A DNA stretch of 64,000 bases from Paenibacillus mucilaginosus 3016 (GTDB lineage: Bacteria; Bacillota; Bacilli; Paenibacillales; NBRC-103111), in NCBI RefSeq assembly GCF_000250655.1, contig NC_016935.1, forward strand, positions 6,342,001-6,406,000, in the 5' to 3' direction. Positions within the stretch are counted from its first letter, which is position 1. Each line of letters begins with the position of its first letter. This document shows positions 8,928-17,116 of the stretch, piece after piece. A model generated the notes under the pieces. The model did no database searches. It was not told where the DNA came from and saw only the letters and a program-made list of their open reading frames with translations. Both the position numbers and the translations under genes were made by a program.

Positions 8928-8936
8928 TGCTATATT
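8928..8936 (+). promoter_or_regulatory. Extended -10 promoter for yktB
   Basis: TGC followed by TATATT (8931-8936) forms an extended -10 element about 80 bp before the yktB start; no matching -35 is seen. The rest of the 440-bp gap 8577-9017 shows no gene or strong hairpin. Confidence 0.45.
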
Positions 8937-9017
8937 AGAATTAGTCTTAATTGTAACTTAGCCTCTGTCTCGGACAGCTGGACAGCGATGAATCTAACAG
9001 AAACGGAGTTTACCCCC

Positions 9018-9683
9018 ATGACGTTTAGCGGTTTTACCCCACATGATTTTGATACTTTCTCCATCGAAGGTCTGGAGGGTCGCATGGAAGCGATCCAGAG
9101 CCGGATTCAGCCCAAGTTCCGGGAGATCAGCGAAGCGCTGCTTCAGGAGCTGTCCGTCGAGGCGGGCGAGGAGCTGCACCTGCATATTGCGAAGCATGCC
9201 CGGCGCAAGGTCAATGCGCCTGTCGATACATGGATGAGCTTCTCCAGCTCGAAGCGCGGCTACAAGCAGCTCCCCCACTTCCAGATCGGCCTGTTCGACG
9301 ACAGGGTCTTCCTATGGCTGGCGCTCATCTATGAGCTGCCGAACAAGGCGAATATTGCCCGGACCTACTTGAATGAGCTGGATTCCGTGCTCTCGGCAGT
9401 TCCGGCGGACTACATGCTCTCTACGGACCATATGAAAAAAGACGCCGACGCCTTCGGCGACCTCGGTGACGAGGGCGTACGCCGCGCGGTCGAGCGGTTC
9501 CGCGACGTCAAGAAGGCCGAGCTGCTCATCGGCCGCAATATCCCGGCCGGCAGTCCGGTGCTCGGCAGCGGCGAAGCGTTCCTCGACACGGCGCGCGAAA
9601 CGTTCCGCACGCTGATGCCGCTGTACCAGCTGGCGGTGCGCGGTGCCGGCACGACTTCGGACGAGCTTCCGGTATTTTCATGA
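9018..9683 (+). CDS. yktB: UPF0637/DUF1054 family protein YktB
   Basis: A 221-aa cytoplasmic protein of the YktB family, whose biochemical role is unknown. The family N-terminus (MTFSGFTPHDFDTFSIEGLE) decides the start at 9018, with GGAG nine bases upstream; the frame itself is open further upstream but without a ribosome binding site. Conserved features are RMEAIQSRIQPKF, the basic HIAKHARRKVNAPVDTW and the aromatic-rich LPHFQIGLFDDRVFLWLALIYE. Length agrees with the usual 205-215 aa. It stands alone between two gaps. Confidence 0.9.
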   Translation: MTFSGFTPHDFDTFSIEGLEGRMEAIQSRIQPKFREISEALLQELSVEAGEELHLHIAKHARRKVNAPVDTWMSFSSSKRGYKQLPHFQIGLFDDRVFLWLALIYELPNKANIARTYLNELDSVLSAVPADYMLSTDHMKKDADAFGDLGDEGVRRAVERFRDVKKAELLIGRNIPAGSPVLGSGEAFLDTARETFRTLMPLYQLAVRGAGTTSDELPVFS

Positions 9684-9795
9684 AAAATTTAGGTAAGCCT
9701 AAGGTTGTTTTAAGATAAGCCTTAGCCTGCTTGTATATCCTAGGAAATGGCACGAACTGCCAAACCTACAAGCCCCTTTAGAAGGAAGGTGTCCC

Positions 9796-10530
9796 ATGAA
9801 CAGCTCTTACGCCAAAAAAGCACTCGCCACCTCCCTTGCACTTGCCCTTCTCCTGGGCGGCGGTGCCGTGATCGGCAAGACCCAGCTGGCGCTGGCGGCC
9901 GACCCGGCCGACGCCGCCGTCGCCGCACAGCCCTCCGCCGGCTCCGAGGCGGGGAAGGATACCGCAGGCCCGGCCCGCGGCGGCAAGCATGAAGGCCGCG
10001 GCATGCCGCTCTATGAGGAAGCGGCCGCCGTACTCGGGATGGACAAGACGGCCCTCAAGGCCGCGCTGAAGAATAAAACCCTGGTCCAGCTCGCTGCCGA
10101 GAAAGGCATCTCCGAAGCGGATCTCATCGCGAAGCTGCAGGCCGAGCGCAACAAGCAGATCGACGCGGCCGTCGACGCCGGCCGGCTGACTTCCGAGAAA
10201 GCCGAGAAGATCAAGCAGCACATGGGCGAGCATCTGAGCCTCATGGTCAACCGCAAGTTCACCGGCGACGAGGCCCGCGGCAAGCATCACGGCGGCAAGC
10301 ACGCCATGCTGCCGGCGCCCGATAAGCTTGCGGGCATCCTCGGCATCACCGAGGAAGAGCTCAAAGCCCAGCTCGCCGCCGGTAAGTCGCTGACCGAGAT
10401 CGCCGCCGCCAAGGGCATGTCGAAGGAGCAGCTCGTGGCGAAGATCAAGGAAGAGATTACCCCGTGGATCGAAAAAATGGTCGACCGCAAGCCCCCAGCG
10501 GCCGACGCTCAACCCAAGAAAGCCCAGTAA
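9796..10530 (+). CDS. Secreted alanine/lysine-rich helical protein
   Basis: A 244-aa exported protein with a signal peptide (residues 1-35, LALALLLGGGAVIG core, cleavage near LALAAD). Two copies of a helical module are visible: AAAVLGMDKTALKAALKNKT..LAAEKGISEADLIAKLQ near residues 75-115 and LAGILGITEEELKAQLAAGKS..IAAAKGMSKEQLVAKIK near 180-220, each 40 residues long with the pattern LG-x2-x-E/K-L-K-A-x-L. Between them are His/Gly/Lys-rich segments (RGGKHEGRG, RGKHHGGKH) that might bind metal. RBS GAAGGAAGGTG. Similar modules occur in other Bacillales exported proteins of unknown function. Followed by a very strong hairpin. Confidence 0.8.
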   Translation: MNSSYAKKALATSLALALLLGGGAVIGKTQLALAADPADAAVAAQPSAGSEAGKDTAGPARGGKHEGRGMPLYEEAAAVLGMDKTALKAALKNKTLVQLAAEKGISEADLIAKLQAERNKQIDAAVDAGRLTSEKAEKIKQHMGEHLSLMVNRKFTGDEARGKHHGGKHAMLPAPDKLAGILGITEEELKAQLAAGKSLTEIAAAKGMSKEQLVAKIKEEITPWIEKMVDRKPPAADAQPKKAQ

Positions 10531-10544
10531 CCATGGGCTTTCCC

Positions 10545-10594
10545 CACACCCAAAAGCCGTCCGGAGCTTTAAGCCCCGGACGGCTTTTGGGTGT
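10545..10594 (+). terminator. 20-bp perfect hairpin after the 9796-10530 gene
   Basis: CACACCCAAAAGCCGTCCGG and its exact reverse complement flank a 10-base loop. Four T residues lie inside the stem rather than after it, so it may act as a terminator or as an mRNA-stabilising 3' structure. Confidence 0.65.
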
Positions 10595-10628
10595 GCAGCG
10601 CCCCCTGTCCCGTGGGCAAGGGCGGGGG

Positions 10629-10966
10629 TTGCCCAACCGCTGCCCACCTGCCCGCGGGGCAGGGCAGCCGGTTGGGCTTGGTTTGGCCTTTTGGGCCCTT
10701 GGCCTTCCCCTTGCCCAACCGCTGCCAAGCATCAGGCAGCCTGTTGGGCTTGGTTTGGTTTTTAGGTCCTTGGCCTTCCCCTTGCCCAACCGCTGCCACG
10801 GCACCGGGCAGCCTGTTGGGCTTGGTTTGGTTTTTAGGTCCTTGGCCTTCCCCTTGCCCAACCGCTGCCACGGCACCGGGCAGCCTGTTGGGCTTGGTTT
10901 AGCTCTTAGGCCCTTGGCCCTTCCCCTTGCCCAACCGCTGCCAAGCATCAGGCAGCCAGTTGGGCC
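10629..10966. repeat. Five tandem 71-82-bp hairpin units
   Basis: Units begin TTGCCCAACCGCTGCC at 10629, 10711, 10782, 10854 and 10927. Each continues to GGCAGCC.GTTGGGC, which is an inverted copy of the start, so every unit folds into a stem of GCCCAAC..GCTGCC with a 6-12-base loop. Units are joined by TTGGTTT..CTTGGCCTTCCCC. Unit lengths of 71, 72, 73 and 82 break any reading frame, so this is not a coding repeat. Confidence 0.9.
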
Positions 10967-10997
10967 GATTTTTGCCTTGTGGCTGCTGGGTTTCAGA

Positions 10998-11207
10998 AAT
11001 AGAGGAACTCAGGTGCGCTATTTCCGCGTTTGGAAGCATCACCATAGAAATAAAGGAACTCAGATGCGCTATTGCTCTGTGAAGCCCGCAAAATGCTAGG
11101 CTGAACAAAGAATAAGGCATCTGAGTTCCTCTATTCTTCGGGAAATGGTGGGAAATAATCAAATAAAGAACCATAGTTCCGCTATTTGATCATAGAGGAA
11201 TTCCTCC
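10998..11207. repeat. AT-rich 26-bp interspersed repeat, three clear copies plus a diverged fourth
   Basis: Copies at 10998-11023 (AATAGAGGAACTCAGGTGCG), 11048-11073 (AATAAAGGAACTCAGATGCG), 11111-11136 in inverted orientation and a diverged one at 11160-11189 (AATAAAGAACCATAGTTCCG), followed by a palindrome GAGGAATTCCTC at 11196-11207. Each copy is bounded by AATAG/CTATT. The following stretch 11208-11591 contains no gene or repeat that I can support. Confidence 0.7.
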
Positions 11208-11591
11208 GACATTAGGCTGCCGAAATCGCTCCATTACGTCTCATTTCCTAACGCGTTAGTGCCACTACGCTTGGGTCGCCAGCGTTAATCATCAGCTTGC
11301 CTTAGCTATCCTCGACAAGCATCTCCATAACAATGCAGCAGCTCGGGACATGGTGCGTCGAAGGAACCCTTTGGGGTTCCGAATTTGCGGCTCGGGTCTA
11401 ACACTGCTGGCTCGTGTGACTCGACTTCACGTCACTATCCTGCCTTTTCGGACCTGCCTCCACTGGCCTGCCACTATTGGTCCGCCCCCTCAGGACGCCG
11501 CCAATGGCCTGCAGCCACTAGCCAGTGCTCTACCGGTCAGCCGCTGCTGCCCTACTGCTGCCGACTTGCCCCTCGGTTTCGTGCTGAGGCT

Positions 11592-11851
11592 GCATTTCGA
11601 TTTTGATTGTCATGCTCCCCCTACCAGCGAGGCTGTATCATTTTGTAAGCGACCTTTGTGCGAAGCACAACGGAGCGCAAGATGATACAGCCGAGCGCTC
11701 AGCGCATCTACTGGCATGCCGTTGTTCCCCGCAAGGCAAGCTGGCATTTCGATTTTGATTGTCATGCCCCCTACCAGCTCGGCAGTATCATTTTGTAAGC
11801 GACCTTTGTGCGAAGCACAACGGAGCTCAAAATGATACTGCCGAGCGCTCA
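11592..11851. repeat. Two 110-bp MITE-like hairpin elements in direct repeat
   Basis: Copies 11592-11701 and 11744-11851 are about 90 percent identical, both starting GCATTTCGATTTTGATTGTC. Each contains a long stem: the second has a perfect CGGCAGTATCATTTTG / CAAAATGATACTGCCG pair, and an inner TTGTGC-GAA-GCACAA hairpin. The first copy has GGCTGT/ACAGCC where the second has GGCAGT/ACTGCC, so both arms changed together. The second copy abuts the stop codon of the SGNH gene and could terminate its transcript. No transposase is nearby. Confidence 0.85.
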
Positions 11852-12868
11852 CCCGCGCCTCAGACGCTCGCCCAGCCGGGCCGCAATCGCCTCATGCCCC
11901 TCCGCCGAAGGATGCACCAGGTCGGCGCTGAGCAGCGAGGCATCGGGCAGCAGTTCCGTGCCCGGGACATAGACCACCCCCGGATGCCCCAGCGCCTCGG
12001 CGGCTGAGCGGACGATCCCGCGGAACCGCGCCGCCTTCTCCTGCCCCTCAAGATCGTGCCGGCACAGGAAGAGATCGGTGCAGAGCACCCTCCGGTCCCG
12101 AAGGCCTGTGCTCAGCATCGTAAGAAAACGGCGCACCTGCCGCTCGAAGCGCTCCTCCTCCCAGTCCCCGATGACGTTGATCCCCATCTCGACAACGGCA
12201 AGGTGCCAATCGCCGCGGGAGGCAATGTACAGCGCCATGGCGTCTTCCATGTGAGCGCTTCCAGCAAAGCCGAGATGGATCAGGTCCATCCCGAGCCGGC
12301 GGGCCGTCCGCATCGCATAGGTGCCGGCGGGCCGGACGGAATCGCCCCCGTGCGTGATGGAAGAGCCGTAACAGAGCAGCCGCTGCGCGGGAAGCTGACC
12401 GGGTTCCGGCGGCAGCAGATCGCCTTCGATGCTCACCAGCTCATAGATCCAGTCGTAGGGCAGGATGATCCGGACGACGGCCGGATCGAAGCCCATACCG
12501 CCGTCCCGGGCCAGCTGCTGCAGGTGTTCCAGATTCCCCGGCCGGCGCACGACGATCTCGCTGCCCTGCCCGTCCACATGAACGGCTGCCCAAGGATACA
12601 CGCCCTGGAAGGGGCCGAAGTAGACCTCCGCCTGCCCCGACTTGGAGACGGCCGGCCCGGCACCCTTGCGCAGGGTGAGGCGGGCCTCCTCTCCCTTCAG
12701 CACGAAGCGGATCTCGCAGCCGCAGGTATGATAGGCTCTCACATCGCGGGCAGCCGGATTCAGCGCCAGCCGGACCGGCTCCGGCACCCGGCTGAGGCGG
12801 ACGCCGCCTCCCTCCAGCGGCACCACCGCTTCGACGTTATGCAGCTCCACATTTTGGTACCTCATCAT
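11849..12868 (-). CDS. SGNH/GDSL-type esterase
   Basis: About 339 aa from the double ATG at 12868 (GGGGAGAAGG directly upstream; the next ATG three bases on is equally possible). An N-terminal jelly-roll-like segment (residues 1-150) precedes an SGNH hydrolase domain: block I CYGSSITHGG gives the nucleophile Ser, block III reads VEMGINVIG, and block V DLVHPSAEGH supplies the catalytic Asp and His. Two-domain enzymes of this type deacetylate plant polysaccharides or oligosaccharides. No signal peptide is visible, so it would act on imported material. Last gene of the locus that also has a sugar ABC transporter, AraC regulator and an FG-GAP protein. Substrate is not known. Confidence 0.85.
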   Translation of the reverse strand: MMRYQNVELHNVEAVVPLEGGGVRLSRVPEPVRLALNPAARDVRAYHTCGCEIRFVLKGEEARLTLRKGAGPAVSKSGQAEVYFGPFQGVYPWAAVHVDGQGSEIVVRRPGNLEHLQQLARDGGMGFDPAVVRIILPYDWIYELVSIEGDLLPPEPGQLPAQRLLCYGSSITHGGDSVRPAGTYAMRTARRLGMDLIHLGFAGSAHMEDAMALYIASRGDWHLAVVEMGINVIGDWEEERFERQVRRFLTMLSTGLRDRRVLCTDLFLCRHDLEGQEKAARFRGIVRSAAEALGHPGVVYVPGTELLPDASLLSADLVHPSAEGHEAIAARLGERLRRG

Positions 12869-13054
12869 CCTTCTCCCCTTCCCGGGCAGGAAGAACCCAT
12901 GGGATGACTCGCTCCGCATGCCGGTTCTGCCGGGTTGTCCCGCCGCTTCGGATTATGGCCCGTGAGAAAACGCGCTGCTGCCGGTTCGGTGATGACGGGT
13001 TCTCATTCCTCATTACCCGCTCCACCCGGGAACGATCCAACCGGGTTCGCGGAA

Positions 13055-14317
13055 TTATTCGATTTCGCCGCCGGGGTACAAGGTGGAATGGGACAGCCGC
13101 TTGGGCTGCCGAAGAGGGATGCCGGGTGCGGCCGCCGTCAAGGTCTCGGGCCGGTTCGAATAGACGGAAGCGGTCTGCCCGTCATAGATGATCACCTGCG
13201 TCCGGCCCGTGCCGAGCAGATCGCCATGCGCCGCGTACCCTTCGGCATCGAACGCCGCCCTGACCTGCATGCGGCCGTCATAGAGACTCGGATAAACGCC
13301 CCCGCCCCTGCGGTAAGCAAGGATGTAATCCAAGCCGCTCTCGTCCCATCCGTGCAGCGTCTCGATAATCGTCAGCCACCCGTCCGTCGTCCGGTCTTCC
13401 TTCCAGACTTCGTTCCCCTCGGCATCGAGCAGGAACAAGGCATCTTTCCCTTTTTGCCGCTTCCCTGTGTCCTCCCGCACCATCCGGTCGAGTCCCGCCA
13501 CCTGAAGCCCCGGCAGATCCGGCCAAAACCGGCCGAGCGCCACGTGCTGCGACTCGATCGAGCCGGTATAGCGCCACAGCTCCCTTCCTTCCCGGTCGTA
13601 CATGACGGTCACGCTGCCGCCGATCACCAGCTCCTTGTGCCCGTCGCCGTTGACGTCCCCGACCCAGATGCAGTCCGCATGGTCTTCCAGGTCCCGGCAG
13701 CTCCACCGCACCTGTCCCTGGGCGTCGAGCAGATCGTAACCCGCCATCACCTCGTCCAAGCCGTCGCCGTCCAGATCGTGGCACCACGGATAATGCCCCG
13801 GGTTGCCCTCGAAGGTCCACAAGAGACGCAGCTCGGAATCCAGGGCCCACAGCCGGTGGTAGCGGTCCTTGAGGATGAGATCCCGGGCGCGCGGGCCGCC
13901 GGTGAGATTCGCGATGATAATGCAGTCATGTGCATGCGGATCGGGCAGCTCGGCCGTGCGCTTCACGCGGCCGGTGGCTCCCTCGAGCACCTGCAGGCGC
14001 CCGTCCATGACGCAGACCACCTCCAGCCGGCCGTCACCGTCGAGGTCATAGATCTGCGCGGGGTAATCCGAGCCCGGTCCGCCGGCGGTGTCGCTCGGCC
14101 TGCCAGCCTGCCAAAGCAGACGGCCGTCGAGATCATAAGCGGTCAGGCACTGCACCTGATGGGGAAGGTAGCGCACATCCTGGCGGTCATCCGGCTGCAC
14201 GAGCAGCAGCTCCATCCGGCCGTCGCCGTCCAGGTCGCCGAGCAGCATTCTGCACCGGGGGCCTGCCGCACGAATATCCAGCTTGGCTATCAAATGGGGA
14301 GTGCTTGGGTTGGTCAT
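13055..14317 (-). CDS. FG-GAP/VCBS repeat protein, beta-propeller-like, no signal peptide
   Basis: A 420-aa protein with several calcium-binding FG-GAP/VCBS repeats, seen as LLGDLDGDGRMELLL, IYDLDGDGRLEVVCV, CHDLDGDGLDEVMAG and VGDVNGDGHKELVIG. The AGGAGG eight bases before ATG 14317 fixes the start; the frame is open 90 bases further upstream but lacks a ribosome binding site. The repeats resemble the propeller of family PL11 rhamnogalacturonan lyases, which are about 600 aa, so this is shorter and may be a substrate-binding or lyase relative. Absence of a signal peptide is unusual for FG-GAP repeats, but intracellular PL11 enzymes exist. Lies between an SGNH esterase and an AraC regulator. 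Confidence 0.8.
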   Translation of the reverse strand: MTNPSTPHLIAKLDIRAAGPRCRMLLGDLDGDGRMELLLVQPDDRQDVRYLPHQVQCLTAYDLDGRLLWQAGRPSDTAGGPGSDYPAQIYDLDGDGRLEVVCVMDGRLQVLEGATGRVKRTAELPDPHAHDCIIIANLTGGPRARDLILKDRYHRLWALDSELRLLWTFEGNPGHYPWCHDLDGDGLDEVMAGYDLLDAQGQVRWSCRDLEDHADCIWVGDVNGDGHKELVIGGSVTVMYDREGRELWRYTGSIESQHVALGRFWPDLPGLQVAGLDRMVREDTGKRQKGKDALFLLDAEGNEVWKEDRTTDGWLTIIETLHGWDESGLDYILAYRRGGGVYPSLYDGRMQVRAAFDAEGYAAHGDLLGTGRTQVIIYDGQTASVYSNRPETLTAAAPGIPLRQPKRLSHSTLYPGGEIE

Positions 14318-14435
14318 CTTCGTTTCCTCCTGCTGCCTTCCGGAGCATCCCTTCCGCTCCAGGGCACATATGAAGCCATGATAGCTCCCGCCCCGGCTGT
14401 ACGGCAACGGTACGATCTTGCCTTTCGGGCTTGCA

Positions 14436-16931
14436 TTATTTTGACCCGGTGCGATGATCTTGAGGAACAGCCCCCTCCTCCTCCATCGTCTCGCGGTACT
14501 TGCCCGGCGTGGTGCCCGTGACCTTCTTGAACACGCGGATCAGTCCGATGTCGGCGGCATACCCCACCTGATGCGCGATCTGGGTTACCGTCAGCCGCTT
14601 GTCCCTCAGCAGCCTCTGCGCATGTCCGACCCGCACCTTCGCCACGTAATCCGTCAGATTCTCGCCCTGCTGCTTCTTGAAGAAGGCGGACAGGTACTGC
14701 GGCGTAATGTGGAACGTATCGGCCATGGAGGTCAGGCTCAGCCCTCCGTCCCCGTACCGCTCCTCAATGTGGTCGCGGATCGCCTGCAGCAGCAGCTGGC
14801 TGTGGTCGCTCGAGCGGGCTTTCATGTACCGGCACAGGGTCAGGAACAGGCCGGAGATCTCCGCATGCATCTCCTCGGCCGTCTCGCACTGCGACAGCTT
14901 GCGGAACGGGTCGAAGTCGCCCGGGAAGATATCGGCCGGCTGCAGGCTCATGCCGTTCAGGATTTTGAGCAGGGTGCTGACCATGTTGAAAAAAAGGCAC
15001 CGCCCCATCTCCGGCGTAATCCGGCGGGAGCCGAAATGCAGCGCATAGATGCTCTGCAGCAGCCGCTGCACGCCCTCCGCATCCCCGCTCTTCACGGCCC
15101 CCATAAGCTGGACCTCCAGCTCGATCGGGTAGTGGTAATGGTGCGCCTCCCCCTGCAGGTCGGCGAAGCGGATGACGGTCTCCGCGCCGCTCACGATGCG
15201 GTGATCCGCCGCCCTCGCCGCCTCCAGGGCGCATTCGCCGATCCGGCCGAGGCCTTCGTGAATGCGGCTGATCCCGAGCGTCAGCGGCACCTTGAACCGG
15301 CTGCGCATCACATGCTGCAGCGTCACCGCGGCTTCGAGCAGGTCATCCTCCAGCGAGGCGAACAAGAAGCCTGCCGCAGGCCCCGCCCCTTCCCCGCAGG
15401 CCCTCTGCGACCCAGCTCCTTCCTGCGCCGCGCCGGCTCCCCTCCCTTCACGAACCTCCTCCCTGCGGAAATTAACGATTACGCCCATCGTCGTGCGGTC
15501 CAGTTCCACGGTGTACCCATGGTGGGCCCCCGCGAGCAGATCCCGGCAGACGTTCGTGACTATAAAGCGCACGAGCGCCCACTGCCGCTCCGACGCGTCC
15601 CCGCCGAACTCCCGGATATCGCCGATGCGCACGTAGAGCACGGCGAAGAGGTCCGAGACGAATCTCATCTGCATGAACCGCAGCGACTCCGGCGTAACGG
15701 CCTCCGGGTCGACCTCGCCGCGCAGCAGACGCTGGAGGAAGTTCGCCCGGAGCACCGGCGTCTGCCCCGCGACCGTGTCGCGCAGCCGCCGCTCTTCTTC
15801 GCGGCTGACCTCGATCGTCTCGCGGATGAGCTCGAACTCGCCGAGCTCATCGTCCCGAGGCTCCCCGGGAGTTCCTCCCGCCCCGCGGCTGGTGCGGATA
15901 AAACGCGCGAGCTCGCGGATCGGCGAGGAGTTCCGGTAGGCCATCCGGTAGGCGGCCAGTCCCCCGCCAAGCAGACACAGAAGCAGGAGCCCGAGCGCCC
16001 AGGCCTTCAAGGTCTGCAGGCTTTGGAGCACGAGGTCCTTCGGGAGCACAAGCACATACCGCCAAGAGGTCTGCTCGGAACGGGCGTATGTCACGATGTG
16101 CTCCCGCCCGCTCTCATCCGTCTGCTCGAAGCGTCCGGCCGTCCCGCCGAGTCGCTCGAGCAGAGCGCCGCCGGGGGCTTCCCCCTCCTTGGAGGAGAGC
16201 ACAAGCTCCCCGCCCTCGCTGACGATGAAGACGCGGCCCCCGCCCGCCGCCGCCTGGGAGAGCATGGCGCGTACCGGGGCCGCGTCGAGCAGCAGCACGA
16301 GAGCGCCCTTGATGTCCTTCGTCTCGACCAGGGGCAGCGACTGCACGTAGGTCAGCACGCTGCGCGAACCTACATCACTGGACGAGATCCGCCGGGCCGG
16401 CAGATAGGAACGGTAATGGTAGGACTCCAGCACCTGCCGCGTCCAGTCCTCATAGGACATCCCTTCCACAGGGTAGATCCGGTCGAAGAAGGTGCGGGAG
16501 TCCGTCCGTGCGGTGGAGGACAGGATCGTATCCGACCGTCCGAAATACAAATAGGCATCGCTGATCAGCGTGCCCCTTCCCCGGTCCTGGGCCAGGTGGT
16601 CTTTCATGAATTCGACCATCTTGTACGCGTCCTCCGGGGCCTCCGATCCGTCGCTGTTGAGCAGCCCCTGCAGTTTCGGGTTCAGCGTGATGCGCTGGGA
16701 CGCGTGCTCCACTTCCCGCAGCCTCACGTCCAGCGTCTGCCGCAGCTGATCGAGCAGGGCCGTATTGGCCCGCTCCGCGTGCTCCACCATCATGCCCTCG
16801 ACCTTGGAATACAGGACCACTCCGATGGTGACGGGAAGCAGGAAGATCAGCAGGTAGGAACTGAGCAGGGTGAGGAACACACTCTTGCGGTTCCAGACGG
16901 TAGACGGAAGACGGATCAGCTTCGGGATCAT
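14436..16931 (-). CDS. Membrane-bound AraC-family regulator with extracytoplasmic sensor (YesN/ two-TM type)
   Basis: An 831-aa one-component regulator. Residues 12-40 form the first membrane helix (VFLTLLSSYLLIFLLPVTIGVVLY), then about 250 residues outside the cell with a Cache-like fold, then the second helix (ALGLLLLCLLGGGLAAY, near residue 305). The cytoplasmic part has a helical linker, a degenerate cyclase-like region and a C-terminal AraC DNA-binding domain (HITPQYLSAFFKKQQGENL and GYAADIGLIRVFKKVTG). A Gln/Gly/Ala-rich insert (EGRGAGAAQEGAGSQ) interrupts the middle. Start at 16931 is preferred because GGAGGTG precedes it and it starts just before the helix. It is expected to activate the adjacent sugar transporter when an extracellular oligosaccharide is sensed (inference). 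Confidence 0.88.
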   Translation of the reverse strand: MIPKLIRLPSTVWNRKSVFLTLLSSYLLIFLLPVTIGVVLYSKVEGMMVEHAERANTALLDQLRQTLDVRLREVEHASQRITLNPKLQGLLNSDGSEAPEDAYKMVEFMKDHLAQDRGRGTLISDAYLYFGRSDTILSSTARTDSRTFFDRIYPVEGMSYEDWTRQVLESYHYRSYLPARRISSSDVGSRSVLTYVQSLPLVETKDIKGALVLLLDAAPVRAMLSQAAAGGGRVFIVSEGGELVLSSKEGEAPGGALLERLGGTAGRFEQTDESGREHIVTYARSEQTSWRYVLVLPKDLVLQSLQTLKAWALGLLLLCLLGGGLAAYRMAYRNSSPIRELARFIRTSRGAGGTPGEPRDDELGEFELIRETIEVSREEERRLRDTVAGQTPVLRANFLQRLLRGEVDPEAVTPESLRFMQMRFVSDLFAVLYVRIGDIREFGGDASERQWALVRFIVTNVCRDLLAGAHHGYTVELDRTTMGVIVNFRREEVREGRGAGAAQEGAGSQRACGEGAGPAAGFLFASLEDDLLEAAVTLQHVMRSRFKVPLTLGISRIHEGLGRIGECALEAARAADHRIVSGAETVIRFADLQGEAHHYHYPIELEVQLMGAVKSGDAEGVQRLLQSIYALHFGSRRITPEMGRCLFFNMVSTLLKILNGMSLQPADIFPGDFDPFRKLSQCETAEEMHAEISGLFLTLCRYMKARSSDHSQLLLQAIRDHIEERYGDGGLSLTSMADTFHITPQYLSAFFKKQQGENLTDYVAKVRVGHAQRLLRDKRLTVTQIAHQVGYAADIGLIRVFKKVTGTTPGKYRETMEEEGAVPQDHRTGSK

Positions 16932-17022
16932 GGGGGGCACCTCCAGGGATAAACGGCTTGGCCGTCCTTCCTTGAAGGACGAGGCGCTCGCGCGTTTGAT
17001 CAAGGCCGCTTACGGACAGGAA

Positions 17023-17051
17023 CGCTTGCGAAACATTTTGCTTCGCAAGCG
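17023..17051. repeat. 10-bp perfect inverted repeat between permease and regulator genes
   Basis: CGCTTGCGAA and TTCGCAAGCG flank a 9-base spacer. There is no T-run on the minus strand, so it looks more like an operator or an mRNA-processing stem separating the transporter genes from the regulator than a terminator. Confidence 0.5.
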
Positions 17052-17116
17052 CTTTCTTTAACCTATTCGCGCCCTGTCCCCGAATTCCTTCCTTCCCTCC
17101 CACAAACCATGCCGCG

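Noticed and set aside
10457..10948. 163-aa ORF with LKTKPSPTGC repeats
   Set aside because: Repeat unit lengths are not multiples of three; frames are not conserved, so not coding.
11610..11852. 80-aa ORF spanning both hairpin elements
   Set aside because: Follows the repeat elements and has no start signal; the repeat copies are structural.
14454..16952. 832-aa plus-strand ORF opposite the AraC regulator
   Set aside because: Shadow of the high-GC minus-strand gene; no family resemblance and no start signal.
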